DNA of 64,000 nt from Prostheceraeus crozeri (Eukaryota; Platyhelminthes; Polycladida; Euryleptidae). Position numbers and translations under genes: made by a program. The stretch covers positions 62,001-126,000 of the forward strand of contig CAJQUW010012544.1 in the NCBI GenBank assembly GCA_907163375.1, given 5' to 3'. The first letter of the stretch is position 1. Every line of letters begins with the position of its first letter. The notes below the pieces were generated by a model, which was not told the DNA's origin, ran no database searches, and was given only the letters and a program-made list of their open reading frames with translations. Below are positions 23,498 to 35,324 of the stretch, piece after piece.

Positions 23498-23879
23498 TAG
23501 GGCTGCGGACACGATGAATATTTTAATCGCGTCCGCGTCCATTCCCGGTAATATCGGCGCGTACGCGTCCATTCCCGGTAATATCGGCGCGTCCGTGTCC
23601 ATTCCCGGTAATATCGGCGCGTCCGTGTCCATTCCCGGTAATATCGGCGCGTCCGTGTCCATTCCCGGTAATATCGGCGCGTACGCGTCCATTCCCGGTA
23701 ATATCGGCGCGTCCACGTCCATTCCCGGTAATATCGGCGCGTACGCGTCCATTCCCGATAATATCGACGCGTCCGCGTCCATTTCCGGTAATATCGGCGC
23801 GTCCGCGTCCATTCCCGGTAATATCGGCGCGTCCGCGTCCATTTCCGGTAATATCGGCGCGTCCGCGTCCACAGCCCTG
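23498..23879. mobile_element. hAT-like MITE carrying a minisatellite
   Basis: The ends form an inverted repeat of about 15 bp: TAGGGCTGCGGACACG at the left, and the right end, complemented, CAGGGCTGTGGACGCG. They are bordered by near-identical 8-bp direct repeats GTTTGAGT (23490-23497) and CTTTGAGT (23880-23887). The T/CAGGGCTG terminus and 8-bp duplication are typical of non-autonomous hAT elements. Almost the whole interior is the 30-bp tandem array listed separately. There is no transposase. Confidence 0.8.
23521..23875. repeat. 30-bp minisatellite, about 12 units
   Basis: The unit is CATTCCCGGTAATATCGG followed by a CG-rich GCGTCCGCGTC stretch, repeated about 12 times with few substitutions (CCCGG/TTCCGG, GTCCGC/GTACGC). 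The period is 10 codons, so both strands stay open: ASIPGNIG-type on plus and DAPILPGM-type on minus. It is GC-rich and CpG-dense against an AT-rich background. The translated frames are by-products of the array, with no splice or start support. Confidence 0.9.
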
Positions 23880-24135
23880 CTTTGAGTGAAGACGATTCTA
23901 TGCTTCAAGAGTGGATAGTCTAATTTTCTACACTAAAACCATCCAATTCGTTGTTTGAAGGATCTAAACAATTCCTTGCAGTTTATCTTGAAATCGCACA
24001 GATGAATGTCTATGCGCCTCTATGTTGATAATGTGGAAACGATCGAAAACGATGAATCATTTACAACTACTAACCACTGCAATGTTCTGCAAATATGAAT
24101 ATAAAATCGTCTCTTTGAGAAACTTAAAAACTTAC

Positions 24136-24207
24136 TTTGTAAAAAACGGACAGTTGTGTTTCCAGGGCGTCGATTTTCGCAAGCAATCGATCCTCATTGA
24201 TCATAGC
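24136..24207 (-). CDS. SLMAP: SLMAP exon (72 bp)
   Basis: Acceptor ACTTTCATTTCAG|GCTATG and donor TACAAA|GTAAGT enclose exactly 24 codons in phase 0 at both ends. The product, AMINEDRLLAKIDALETQL and a few more residues, aligns without gaps to the vertebrate SLMAP stretch beginning ALIDEDRLLSRL. It lies directly after the segment encoded by the 50429-50334 exon and before the long exon at 7058. It is far too short to be found by open-frame length, and is recognised by its splice sites and homology. The ATG in it is internal, not a start. Confidence 0.88.
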
Positions 24208-24594
24208 CTGAAATGAAAGTTAGGAAAGATTACAGACAGCTGAAATGATTGTAACAAAAAGATTTCATTGATTTTGAGACAATTTATTGACGATTTGGAA
24301 AAGAGAGGTTTCACATCATACAAAGTGACACATGTTCAATGAAACCACTCCATCAGTGTTATCACCAAATTCAGTGTTGACGTTCCGTGTCACAGCCCTT
24401 TCTAGACATACTTTTGTTCTTTAAGTAGAATGGATGATGGCTAAGATGATAAAGTAACGATTCATTACGTCAACTCCCGGGTGCTCTGGTCAGACAGTGA
24501 GAGAAGTAGATTTTTATAGAGTCAATTAAATAAATAGATGAACGTTCTTTATACAAAGCACATTCAGCAATCCTTTCTTTGTGGCGGATTTTAC
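24208..24594. other. Unassigned intronic sequence
   Basis: First part of the 26-kb intron on the 3' side. Nothing recognised. Confidence 0.35.
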
Positions 24595-24750
24595 GTCACT
24601 TTTTACCACTACTCATTCTTTTTCGTGCTGAGTGTTTAGCAAGAATGCAGAGTTTACTATTTTAAAAGTCTTAGGTTTGACCCGACCAAGATTTGAACCA
24701 AGGTCTCCCGGACGCAGAACGGGCACTCTACCACAAGGCCACAGCGCCGG
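24595..24750 (-). mobile_element. SINE-C, tRNA-derived copy
   Basis: Minus-strand head GGCGCTGTGGCCTTGTGG with A box and a B-box region (GGTTCAAATC), and body CTGCATTCTTGCTAAACAC as in the 6165-6387 copy. The 3' tail differs from the other copies. Confidence 0.7.
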
Positions 24751-25788
24751 TGGTAGAGTGAATATTCTTTTACAAATGATCATTCAGCAATCAATTCATG
24801 AAACGAAATAATCAAAATTCAATTAAGTAGTTGATGATAATTGGAGGAAAATGGATAGAAGGAAGTGGACCTCTATGATCTCTGCTTTGTATTGTCAATG
24901 AAATCAAAAAGAAAGTCGGCTATACAAAAAAGGTCCATAGCACATCCCTCTTTTCCTTCGAACTCTATGATTTCCATCATTTGTATGTAGATATCATTTT
25001 GCCTCTCTCTCTATGCTACTGACCTGTAAAAGCTTCTCCCTGTAAAATCCTTCCATCTGACGATGACAAAGAGCTGGTCGAAAAATATGAAGGTTCAAAT
25101 CAGACAAAAATAACATTTTACAAATACTTGGGTTCCTAACTTTGGAATATAAAAAATGAACCAAGGTCTCTCCACATATAATTCGTATATAACTAGATCA
25201 GAAACAGCCTCTACTCTAAGAACTGCTCACACAGAACTCTTCCGCGTTCGTGCTTGTCTTATCCCGTATCCATCTATTAAATCCATCGCTAACACTTGCT
25301 ATCAATTCAATTGACGGTTCCCAAAGTTCGAAATTCTAATTGCTTGTCAGTCTTGTCACAAATGAGTGCTTGATAACTCCATGTAGAAGAGACTCCAGTA
25401 AATCACACATTAGAAATCGATATTGAGTAGAAGATCATTCATTCATGAGAATTCGATTTGTCGACGGATGTGCGGAGATTGCTTGTCAAACGAAGGGTCA
25501 CCATGGTTATCGAAAATCCATCTCACTTCAAACAATCTTTCTGATACAGTTTATCTTGTTCAACCGGAAAGTTTACTCAATAAATTTCATATCGCTGCTC
25601 AAATGTGCGTTTTATTCGAACAACCAGATCGACGCCGTGTAGTAAATGAACGTATGATGCAAAGTACTGTCATACGTGCAGAAAGCTCGGAGGAACTGAT
25701 AGACAAAACTGAATATTCGAAATATTCAAACAGTTTTGCGGGGAAATTCAATTGTATCTCACTCTCGATGGCTTTGGAGGTCATGGAA
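24751..25788. other. Unassigned sequence with one open frame
   Basis: A 140-codon plus-strand frame (25423-25845) overlaps the end of the retrotransposon relic on the other strand. It has no recognisable domain, and its last part is antisense to that relic. I do not call it a gene. Confidence 0.35.
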
Positions 25789-26752
25789 ATGATTGAAATG
25801 CATTATTGTGAGGCATTGGAGGGTATATTGTTGTTTTTGTTTTGACCCGTTCGTTGTGAAGAGACATTGACGTCAGTCGCTGGAGACGACCGATTGCCCT
25901 TAAATAATTCAGCAACTGGGTGGCGGAAATCTGGTTGGAGTCCGGGTGGATGGTATGGAAACTGGTACAACGCTGCGCATCCCATCTTGAGCACTTGATG
26001 AGGTTGTGCTCCAGGCTTTCTTCCTCTTCGTCACATTCATCGGAGATTGCCTCCTCTGCTAAGCCGATACGATGGCGATACTCCCTGAGAAGAAGAGAAT
26101 GCCCTGTCCTGTATCTTGCAAGCTCGGTGCGTTATGATCTATTCAGGCTGACTTCTTCTTGATGTTTGTATTTCCAATAGCTGTTTTTTTTCTTCCATTC
26201 GTTGGCAAGACTTCCTCGTATTTTTGTTTTCACTGTGTCGATATCGACAGGAATGTCTTCCTGATCTAGTTTAGTGGCATCTTCTGCAGTCGTGTCTGCG
26301 ATCTCTTTCAAATGTACACCTACAAGACTGGGGACCCATTGAATGAGAATATTCTTGTTTGTTGTTTTCTGCAGGCTGTTCCAAGCTTGGTCTTCGTTTG
26401 ATGTTCTGACGTCCAGGTGGCCACTTCGTATCTTTGCAATCACACCTTTGTTATCAAAACAGATATCAGAGTTTCTGCAGTTGTCCCTTCGCTGGTGTTC
26501 CATGGCTTTCTCAAGGCCGATCCTCAATGCAACCAATTCAGCATTGTAGCTGCTACACCATGTACCGGCCGGTGCAGGCACTGTCGAGTAGTCCTCCTCA
26601 TTCCATATGATTACTGCACCACTGCCTCCTCGTTCCTGATTTTCCATCAATGATCCGTCAGTCCAGATCTGAGCGTCCATATAATGCACCATGTCCGCCA
26701 ATTTCACATAGCATTCTTCCCGCACTATATTGCCATGAACCGTCATTCCAGC
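25789..26752 (-). pseudogene. LINE tail with RNase H domain, one nonsense codon
   Basis: The minus frame from 26746 reads as a type I RNase H domain. Four acidic residues sit at the expected places: D30 in IWTDGSL, E70 in YNAELVAL, D98 in CFDNKGVI and D151 in EIADTTAED, with WVPSLVGV before the last. A TAA at 26132-26134 interrupts the frame, which then continues open with ARYRTGHSLLLREYRHRIGL and a C-x6-EEESLEHNLIKC zinc-like segment typical of I/jockey/R1-type ORF2 ends. The stop is at about 25789. There is no RT upstream, so the copy is 5'-truncated near 26752. Apart from one nonsense change the coding content is well kept, suggesting a fairly young insertion. Confidence 0.85.
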
Positions 26753-28279
26753 TTGCGAATCTATTAATAAATGAATTCATACAGCCACATGAATAGACGA
26801 AAGAAGTGTATAGAAGATACGTCAAGGAAAATAATACTTCTCACTGATTAAACAAAGAATTTTCGAATCACGGAAATACACGCAGGTCTAAAATATCCTT
26901 CTCCAAAAATCATTTCAAAATGTTATGCAATCGTTAGTTTAACGTGCCAGAGTCGCACTTTTGAAAAGGCGAAAATTAAAACGGCTGAATCATTTGTAGA
27001 TAATAAATTTGATCAGGGCAGTATCGTATCAATGCTTCATGCATTTTTTCCTGCAGTCTATACAAACAGATAAGCATGTCTGACTATTGATAGTGAAAAG
27101 ATAAGTGACTTTTTCCTGTTAGACAGCCGAAAACAGTTTATACAGAAACACATCATTCCATAAATTCATTTATAACAGTTTATAATTCAGATAGACAGGT
27201 CGGAGCGAACATGTTGAAATCATTTTTATAAATCTGAGAAGATTTGGTAGCAATTGTGACAAATTGATTAAACATATTTTTTTATCACTAAAATTGAAGT
27301 GTAAATCAGAAGAAAATGAAAATTGGCGTCTTAATGCGAGTACACGTCTGAAGTTGACAGAATTGAAGTGACAAGTCATCACTTGAATGGAGATATGCTT
27401 TTACGACTTTGCACTTGATGTCAATCTTTGATATCGAAAAACGAGCGCTGAAATAGTCTACTGGTACTTGACCTGTTCGAGGAGAATGAAATGAAATCCC
27501 ACCTTCAATTCACATTGCAAGTAAAAAGAGTTCTAATTGAACAAGTGGTAGTAGAACAAAGAATGCAAGTCACGTAGTAACAACAAACAAAATTTCGAGA
27601 CAAATTCCTCTTATCAAACATTCGTCAAGATAAACTACTAAGTACGAAATGTGGTTATAACAGTGGACGGAATACCTGCAGCAACATTCTTCTCGTTGAC
27701 TTTACATCAAAACATCAATGTATTACAGGAAAAAATGATCACTTAAATTGTAAAAGTATACAATTAGAGATAAACTGTTAAGCGTTTAGAACAGCGAGAT
27801 TGTGAAATGAGCATTATTTAGAGGTTAGAAGTCGGCTCAGTTGAAGAATTCATTTGGGACGTAAAATACCACTATAATACTAATAATATTCTTTATTTAC
27901 TCTCAAAACACAGTAGGGTTGACCCTCTTTTCGTTGTGGTCGAGCAAACAGGTGATACAATAATGTAAAAATGCAAAAACGAAAGAAATGCAAACGTCAT
28001 TTTCTGAAGGAATCCAAATAACAGTCGTTTGAGAACCATCCTCTTAGAATGGCATCTTGCATGCGAGTGGAGGTCGTCCGAAGAATACGTTGTAAAGTCA
28101 AGAAAGAGTCCATTTCTCGAAGGTGAACGACAGAGCACAGTGGAAGAGGACTGGACCTATCTTGGGATGCGCAGGACATGGGGCATCAAGATAAGCATTA
28201 TGATAAACAATCCAGTAAATAAATCGAATGAATTCATAAACATGCAGTCACAATGTTCTATTACCAGCCCTCGACGTGA
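26753..28279. other. Unassigned intronic sequence
   Basis: AT-rich, with no gene. The minus-strand frames around 27893-28179 have no recognisable domains. Confidence 0.35.
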
Positions 28280-28464
28280 GTGAATGGTCTAACGCCACTA
28301 CTCCTATTACTGGTGGTTGGACGGTGCTGACATAGTCAGACTTTAATCTGGAGCGTTGTGATCTTTTAGTTCGGATGCCCTTCCTGTCGACTTCCCATGT
28401 CACTGTCGGGGCTCGACCTCTAAACCAGGAGATCGCTAGGCCACTGTGCCACGGAGACCACACC
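28280..28464 (-). mobile_element. SINE-A, tRNA-derived copy
   Basis: Near full-length minus-strand copy: GGTCTCCGTGGCACAGTGG head, B box GAGGTCGAGCCCC, and body with TCGACAGGAAGGGCATCCG. It ends at GTTAGACCATTCAC. Confidence 0.8.
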
Positions 28465-29017
28465 TCCACATGGCGCGTTCATATCAATAGCAGCACGCAT
28501 GTGAATCATAGCATGCATGACTTTTCATTATTTCTAAAACCGCTTGAAAGCAACTTCAAAATCTCATTTAAAAATCCCTCTATATTGCCACATCATAATA
28601 ATCTTCCATTATTTACAGAGCACGCAACAGAAGAAGAGGTAGTGACAGGAAATTATCTTTCGCATCAACATAAGCTTGGCAGATTTCCAGCATGATCTCA
28701 TTTCCTGTACTTCCTGTCATGTGCTGTAATACATCATAGAGATTCGATTACAAAACGCGTGCATAATGACAGATGATTAAATAAAAGACATATTGGAGAC
28801 AAAATCGTTGACTTGCTAAAATAGCTGAGAAAAGAAAAAGACGAAAAAAGGAATGAAAAGAATACATCAGCATCACTAACTTTCGGAGTAAAGGTGTGAT
28901 CTAGAAATTCACACGACTCTTCCAGACGAGTCATAGCTCGCATTTTGTGAATTTTTAACCCGAACAGAACCCGATCCACTCATGGGAAAGAAGTCGAACC
29001 GAATCACGGCTAGACTG

Positions 29018-31075
29018 TTTCAAGCCGAGCCGGTTCGGCTCAAGCTGTGGTCAGCTCGGTTCGCCTCAAGCTGTGGTCAGCTCGGTTCGGCTCAAGCTGT
29101 GGTCAGCTCGGTTCCCCTTAAGCTGCAGCTCAGCTCGGCTTGGCTCAAGCTGCAGCTCAGCTCGGTTCGCCTCAAGCTGTGGTCAGCTCGGTTCGCCTCA
29201 AGATGTGGTCAGCTCGGTTCGGCTCAAGCTGTGGTCAGCTCGGTTCGCCTCAAGCTGCAGCTCAGCTCGGTTCGGCTCAAGCTGTGGTCAGCTCGGTTCG
29301 GCTCAAGCTGTGGTCAGCTCGGTTCGGCTCAAGCTGTGGTCAGCTCGGTTCGGCTCAAGCTGTGGTCAGCTCGGTTCGGCTCAAGCTGTGGTCAGCTCGG
29401 TTCGGCTCAAGCTGCAGCTCAGCTCGGTTCGGCTCAAGCTGTGGTCAGCTCGGTTCGGCTGAAGCTGCAGCTCAGCTCGGTTCGGCTCAAGCTGTGGTTA
29501 GCTCGGATCGGTTCTAGCTGTGGTCGGCTCGGTTCGCCTCAAGCTGTGGTCAGCTCGGTTCGGCTCAAGCTGCAGCTCAGCTCGGTTCGGCTCAAGCTGC
29601 AGCTCAGCTCGGTTCGCCTCAAGCTGTGGTCAGCTCGGTTCGGCTCAAGCTGTGGTCAGCTCGGATCGGTTCTAGCTGTGGTCAGCTCGGATCGGTTCTA
29701 GCTGTGGTCGGCTCGGTTCGGCTCAAGCTGTGGTCAGTTCGGTTCGCCTCAAGTTGCTGTCGGTTCGGCTCAAGCTGCTGTCAGCTCGGTTCTTCTCAAG
29801 CTGCAGCCCGGCTTGGCTCAAGCTGCGGACGGCTCGGTGGAGCTAACCACAGCTTGAGCCGAACCGAGCTGACAGTAGCTTGAGCCGAACCGAGCTGACC
29901 ACAGCTAGAACCGAACCGAGCTGAGCTGCAGCTAGAACCGATCCGAGCTGACCACAGCTTGAGGCGAACCGAGCTGACCACAGCTTGAGCCGAACCGAGC
30001 TGACCACAGCTTGAGGCGAACCGAGCTGACCACAGCTTGAGGCGAACCGAGCTGACCACAGCTTGAGCCGAACCGAGCTGACCACAGCTTGAGGCGAACC
30101 GAGCTGAGCTGCAGCTTGAGCCAAGCCAAGCTGACCACAGCTAGAACCGAACCGAGCTGACCACAGCTTGAGGCGAACCGAGCTGACCACAGCTTGAGGC
30201 GAACCGAGCTGAGCTGCAGCTTGAGCCAAGCCAAGCTGACCACAGCTAGAACCGATCCGAGCTGACCACAGCTTGAGGCGAACCGAGCTGACCACAGCTT
30301 GAGCCGAACCGAGCTGACCACAGCTTGAGGCGAACCGAGCTGAGCTGCAGCTTGAGCCAAGCCAAGCTGACCACAGCTAGAACCGAACCGAGCTGACCAC
30401 AGCTTGAGGCGAACCGAGCTGACCACAGCTTGAGGCGAACCGAGCTGACCACAGCTTGAGGCGAACCGAGCTGACCACAGCTAGAACCGATCCGAGCTGA
30501 CCACAGCTTGAGGCGAACCGAGCTGACCACAGCTTGAGCCGAACCGAGCTGACCACAGCTTGAGGCGAACCGAGCTGAGCTGCAGCTTGAGCCAAGCCAA
30601 GCTGACCACAGCTAGAACCGAACCGAGCTGACCACAGCTTGAGGCGAACCGAGCTGACCACAGCTTGAGGCGAACCGAGCTGACCACAGCTTGAGCCGAA
30701 CCGAGCTGACCACAGGTAGAACCGAACCGAGCTGAGCTGCAGCTAGAACCGATCCGAGCTGACCACAGCTTGAGGCGAACCGAGCTGACCACAGCTTGAG
30801 CCGAACCGAGCTGACCACAGCTTAAGGCGAACCGAGCTGACCACAGCTTGAGCCGAACCGAGCTGACCACAGCTTAAGGCGAACCGAGCTGACCACAGCT
30901 AGAACCGATCCGAGCTGCAGCTTGAGAAGAACCGAGCTGACCACAGCTAGAACCGATCTGTCATCTGTGTCAGCTCGGTTCTTCTCAAGCTGCAGCTCGG
31001 CTTGGCTCAAGCTGTGGTCAGCTCGGCTCGGCTCAAGCTGCTGTCGGTTCGGCTGAAGCTGCGACTCGGCTCAGG
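29018..31075. repeat. 26/27-bp satellite with orientation switches
   Basis: The unit contains CTCGGTTCGGCTCAAGCTG followed by TGGTCAG (26 bp) or CAGCTCAG (27 bp). About 30 units run in plus orientation to about 29845. About 40 run in the opposite orientation from 29850 to 30955. A few plus-oriented units follow (30965-31075). Variants (GGTTCTAG, GGATCGG, GGCTTGG) recur at intervals of 4-9 units, a higher-order arrangement. The strand shown has no stop in any phase, so long arginine/serine-rich frames appear on the plus strand in the left arm and on the minus strand in the right arm. They are artefacts of the array. Confidence 0.93.
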
Positions 31076-31744
31076 TGCATCTGTAATGTGATCTGTCTGA
31101 CCACACACATTGAAGGGTCGCAGCAGTTGAAGAGGCAATGAAAAGGTCAGATTTGCCCTCAATAAGAAGACATTAAAGTGAAAAAGTGAACAATGATTAT
31201 TATCCCATCACTTCCTTCACATAAAAAAGCAATAATTGTCAACTGACGTATTTCTATACGAGCGTTGAGAAGTGAATTGGAGCGTATTGAGTAAATAGTC
31301 AACAAATCAACTTTCTTATATAGAATTGCTGATGAACTTCTTCAACACTTTTGGAGTCTTGCCTCCATAAATATGAGTCTATTGATCATTTGATTCTGAT
31401 TTATTCAAATTGCTCACTGAGAGAGAACAGTTCGTGACTATCGGCTTCATATTCTTGAGACTTTGATTCGGATGAAGTGACTTGACTGTGATCGTGGCAA
31501 AATCATGAGGAATGTTTGTTTTCAGTTGTGGGAGGTCTGACATTCAACTTTATTTGCTTTAAAAGGATCTTAGACAAATAGAAAGCATCATTCACAGTAA
31601 CGAAAGTTAGAAGATTTAACAGCAGACAACGTGAGACGTTTTTATAGCAAGATTTGGAAAATTGGTTGAATAGGTAGATAGTTCCACAAGTAGGTTTAAT
31701 GCTGAGTTTTGTGCTGTCAGATATCTACGGTCCGCCCGAACCTT
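31076..31744. other. Unassigned intronic sequence
   Basis: Right flank of the satellite. No gene or repeat recognised. Confidence 0.35.
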
Positions 31745-32437
31745 TTTTATTTTATTTGTTTATTTTGGAATTCGATAAATAAGGGCGTTTCATCACCAAA
31801 GTGACTTTAAGGCCGCTTTACAAATGATAAAAATTTCTACATAAAAAACTAGTTCTGCAGGTAAGTCATTAAAAGTCTCTTAAAATGCAGCAGACAACCT
31901 GAACGTCGTACATCAGATGGCAAGGAATTCCACAATTGAGAAGAGCTGGAAATGATCGCCCTCCTAGCGGGTGTCTGCGAGAGATAGGGACTTGTAGCAT
32001 CTTGGATTCCGCGGATCGAAGTCTTCTTTTGCTTTCAATGGATGACACTTCTGTTAATGCGGCGCCCTTCCTTGAAGGCAGAGGAAAGTTAGGATGTTGA
32101 GTCTTCTCTCTATCCTTCCTTGGATCGGCAGTCAGCCAAGCTCACAAAGTTGTGGAGAAACGTGGCGATTTGGACGAACTTTGTAGACGATCCGAGCAGC
32201 AGTATTGATGACCTTTTGCAGGCGAGTTAATGCGGATGAAGGTAGCATGAAATGCAATAATCTACTCTGGAGAGCACAAGTGAGCAGATCAGAGTCTTTG
32301 TAGAAGCAAGTCAGATAGTCACGTATAGATCTAATGCGCCTCATAACTCCCAAACAAGTTGAAACAGTGCGAGCAATAGCTAGCCTCATGCTGAGTTCGG
32401 AATCGATGATAACACCCAGACAGAACCTGGCATGCAA
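31745..32437 (-). pseudogene. CR1/L2-like retrotransposon, 3' end relic
   Basis: The minus frame 32437-32132 gives LGVIIDSELSMRLAIARTV and LTRLQKVINTAARIVYKV, the post-RT blocks of CR1/L2 ORF2. After stops and frame changes, 32130-31880 still shows RRHPLGGRSFPA. The 3' UTR (31745-31830) contains AAGCGGCCTTAAAGTCAC, related to the 3.2-kb element. 5'-truncated and dead. Confidence 0.75.
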
Positions 32438-32954
32438 TTACTTAATTTACCTTATTCTGTAATTATATTAGAATTATGTTCATCTGAGATGATCAGGGTA
32501 GTCTGGCGTCTTGAGGTCGAAGCCAACCGGAAGAGCATTCGAAGCAAAAGTTCCACAACGCTCTCCCAAAATCGAACCGTGTGAACATCATCCATGCCAA
32601 CGGAGGGGCGAGGTGACGTCAAGGCTTCTATCATCGTTACCATGTCAATCAATTTTTCCTATGTCTCAGTAAATCGATGAAACCTCGCAATACTACTTTA
32701 ATTTGAAATCGCTATGTGGGCATGTCATGTAACCCAATCAACATTTGTCTGTTTAGCTGCTGATTCAATCATAGTTAAGTTCCTACTATTGTGTGTATAC
32801 TATTCTACGCGCAAATCGCACCTGTTCGTACCAATGCACCGCAAGTTTGCGCTGTGCACGGACATGCCACATGGTGGGGTGACATATCACCAGTAACGAC
32901 GATTGGTGACGGAAAAGAAGTGGTGGTAGCAGCGACGACCTCCCAGCGACGACC
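32438..32954. other. Unassigned intronic sequence
   Basis: Nothing recognised. Short open frames only. Confidence 0.3.
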
Positions 32955-33262
32955 TCTTTCGAAGACTGAGACTAGTTGGAATGGAAGAAGCGATGAGAAG
33001 AAGGTGTTTGAGGTGGTAGGGTCATGTAGTGAGGAAAGCAGATGTTGATTGGGTGAAGAAAGTGTGGAAGTCAGAAGTGCCAGGGCGAATCCCCAGAGAA
33101 CGACCTCGAATCACATGGGAGGAAACAGTTCCAGCAGACTGTAAGAAAATGGCTCTCTGCGAGGAAGATGCAAAGGATGGAGAACTGCCGACAGAGGCAA
33201 TCGTTCATCCCAGGCAACGGCGGAATAACGGACGTATAACGTATATGATGATGATGACGATG
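32955..33262 (+). pseudogene. RTE-like retrotransposon C-terminal relic
   Basis: One plus frame reads LVGMEEAMRRRCLRW, then a TAG, then GHVVRKADVDWVKKVWKSEV, then GRIPRERPRITWEETV, then CEEDAKDG. This is the standard order of an RTE-type ORF end (RW-x-GHV, W-x-x-x-V-x-x-x-E-V-x-G, GRP-x-x-x-W, EDA-x-D). The stop replaces the aromatic residue usually found before GHV. It ends in an ATG-rich microsatellite (33243-33264), a usual kind of 3' tail. Confidence 0.75.
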
Positions 33263-33698
33263 ACGGACGGAAAATAAATTCTTCCGCACTACAGATTCTC
33301 TTGCGAAATATGGATGTGCAAATATCTTGTAGAATTAAATGCAAAGTATGCGAAGTACTAGAGAAATTCTAACAATGCTATAGAAATATAAACAGATTTA
33401 CACAGATCTCTCTAATTTTATGTTGTCGTTGCTTGGATGTGTGCAAGTGACTCTCAATTTGTCAACCCGCACTCACTTAATCGTCTCTGTCATAGTTCTA
33501 GTGTAAAAGTAAAATCAAAGCAAAAAATGACAAAAATTGCAATACCTGAAAATTCAGAAAATGAATGCCATTTCATGCTATAGCTGTGATTTTCATAGTT
33601 TCAATTTCATGATATAGAAAGCCTGGAATTAGAAAGAGATCAGAATTGAGCAATCTTCTGTTAGATGAATTGATTCCATGGAAGGCCGATGTATGGAG

Positions 33699-33822
33699 AC
33701 CCCAAAAGTGTCATTGGAAGTCGGCAGGAAAGGCATAGAAGTACCACAAAGCTCCAGATTAAAGTCTGACTGTGTCAGAACCATCCAAACCCCCAGTTCG
33801 TTGGTGTAGTGACGTTAAAGCA
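33699..33822 (+). mobile_element. SINE-A, 5'-truncated copy
   Basis: Retains the SINE-A body (GTGTCATTGGAAGTCGGCAG onward) and 3' end, without the tRNA-like head. Confidence 0.7.
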
Positions 33823-34106
33823 TCATAGGCCTATGTTAAAAATATTTTCCTCTCCACACTTGCTGCGACTAAGGCCTTCTTTCTCCTTTACACTGGCAGT
33901 TCATGTGCTGTACAACAGATGACAAAGATTACCTTGTTATGACGTTTATCACAATTTCCTCTGACACAGAACATGACATCAGTGCTGCAGTGGCATATAT
34001 TTCTTTGCAGCCTGCTGCAATGACAGGGTCATCTGATTGGTTAATTTTCTCTATTTTCTGTTCCATTACTCACTTTGGTTTGACAGTGCAGTAACTCACT
34101 TGCCGC

Positions 34107-34362
34107 CATAGAAATAAACTGTTTATCTGAAGTTTGCTAGAATGGAAATTGACTCAAGGTCGCGGCACATCCGAGGGAACTAAGTTCGGGCATGAAGAAC
34201 CAATTAAAAGCTTCGATTTACTCATGTGACTGATTCTAACCCAATGATACAGACGTTGAGAAGTGCATCCAAGTGAAAATGCGTGCGATTTATGTGCCGC
34301 TATTGTGTATTGCATGAAGCTTAATTTCCATTCTAGAGGTTTTATTGTTGTCAATTTCTATG
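34107..34362. mobile_element. 256-bp MITE, copy 3 (8-bp TSD)
   Basis: Identical length and ends to the copies at 8448 and 11916, and closest in sequence to copy 1. Flanks CTTGCCGC (34099-34106) and CTTGCTGC (34363-34370) are an 8-bp duplication with one change. Confidence 0.87.
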
Positions 34363-34370
34363 CTTGCTGC

Positions 34371-35324
34371 AGTTCGCTATGTAAATTAAGAGATGCACAT
34401 TCAGTTCTGTTCCATAGCTATGTCATGCTGCGTTTCAATCACGTGACGGGCGTTTCACTCATCTGCTGCAGCTGCAGCGACTGCCAGTGTCAGGCAGGCT
34501 TAAGACACAAGATAGAATAAATTAATTATGGTTGAAATAATACAGCAAAACATCAACTTCATCAAGATTCAAACATTTCGGTGCACTGACCCGAGAACAG
34601 GTGCGACCAGAAATAACCGGTTAACGATGCACAGGCCTAGTTTAAAGTGTTGATTCAATTTCTTAGAAAAATACAGCTAATTCCTACCATTGTGTGCATC
34701 TCATTTATCTTAGTTCACAAGCAATTAATCTGGACTTAGTAATTTTCTAGACATACTACTGACTAAATTAACATCATGGTGCGGATTATCATATTTTTCG
34801 CTATAAAAGATAAGAAACAAAACGCAACGAGGCGCAGAAAACTACAAAGCCCAGATCTGTCGTAGAGCATTTAATATTGTGATGAAACTTCCGTACCTTC
34901 GTAACTACACCTTAAAATCAATATGTGAGCATTATTCTATGAAGAAGTGTTCGATATTTTGGAGTTCCCATTTAAGTTGTTTTTGGAGAACAAGAATTTT
35001 CGCACTACCGTTTTTAGTTTGATAGAAAATGCAAAATTCAAATTCTTAATTTATCCTTGTCCAAATAGTGTACGTTCGCAACCAGCAAATACATGTACCT
35101 AAATATGAACGAGGATTAGCTAGAAATGTCTGAAAGTCAAAATCACAAACTATTCTCAGTTCTTTATTAAAGTATATGCCACATATATATTTCTGATTGA
35201 ATGAATTCTGAAAGTTGACGAAAAGTACATTCGTAACAAGAACTGCCCATATAGGCGGACGTAAGCTTAAGTTACCAATGAGGATAACTCTCCAAATTGC
35301 ATCGCCCATTTTCCGACATCAAAG
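34371..35324. other. Unassigned intronic sequence
   Basis: Nothing recognised. AT-rich. Confidence 0.3.

Noticed and set aside
23521-23875. CRISPR-like regular repeats
   Set aside because: Units are contiguous with no unique spacers, and the genome is eukaryotic.
23483-23908. 141-codon minus frame and 123-codon plus frame with 10-residue repeats
   Set aside because: Both are translations of a 30-bp minisatellite inside a MITE. A repeat protein would not be expected to be open on both strands by selection.
28982-31010. Several long overlapping open frames rich in Leu, Ser, Arg and Gly
   Set aside because: They come from the 26/27-bp satellite, which has no stop in any phase on one strand. 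Period and frame do not agree and there is no gene context.
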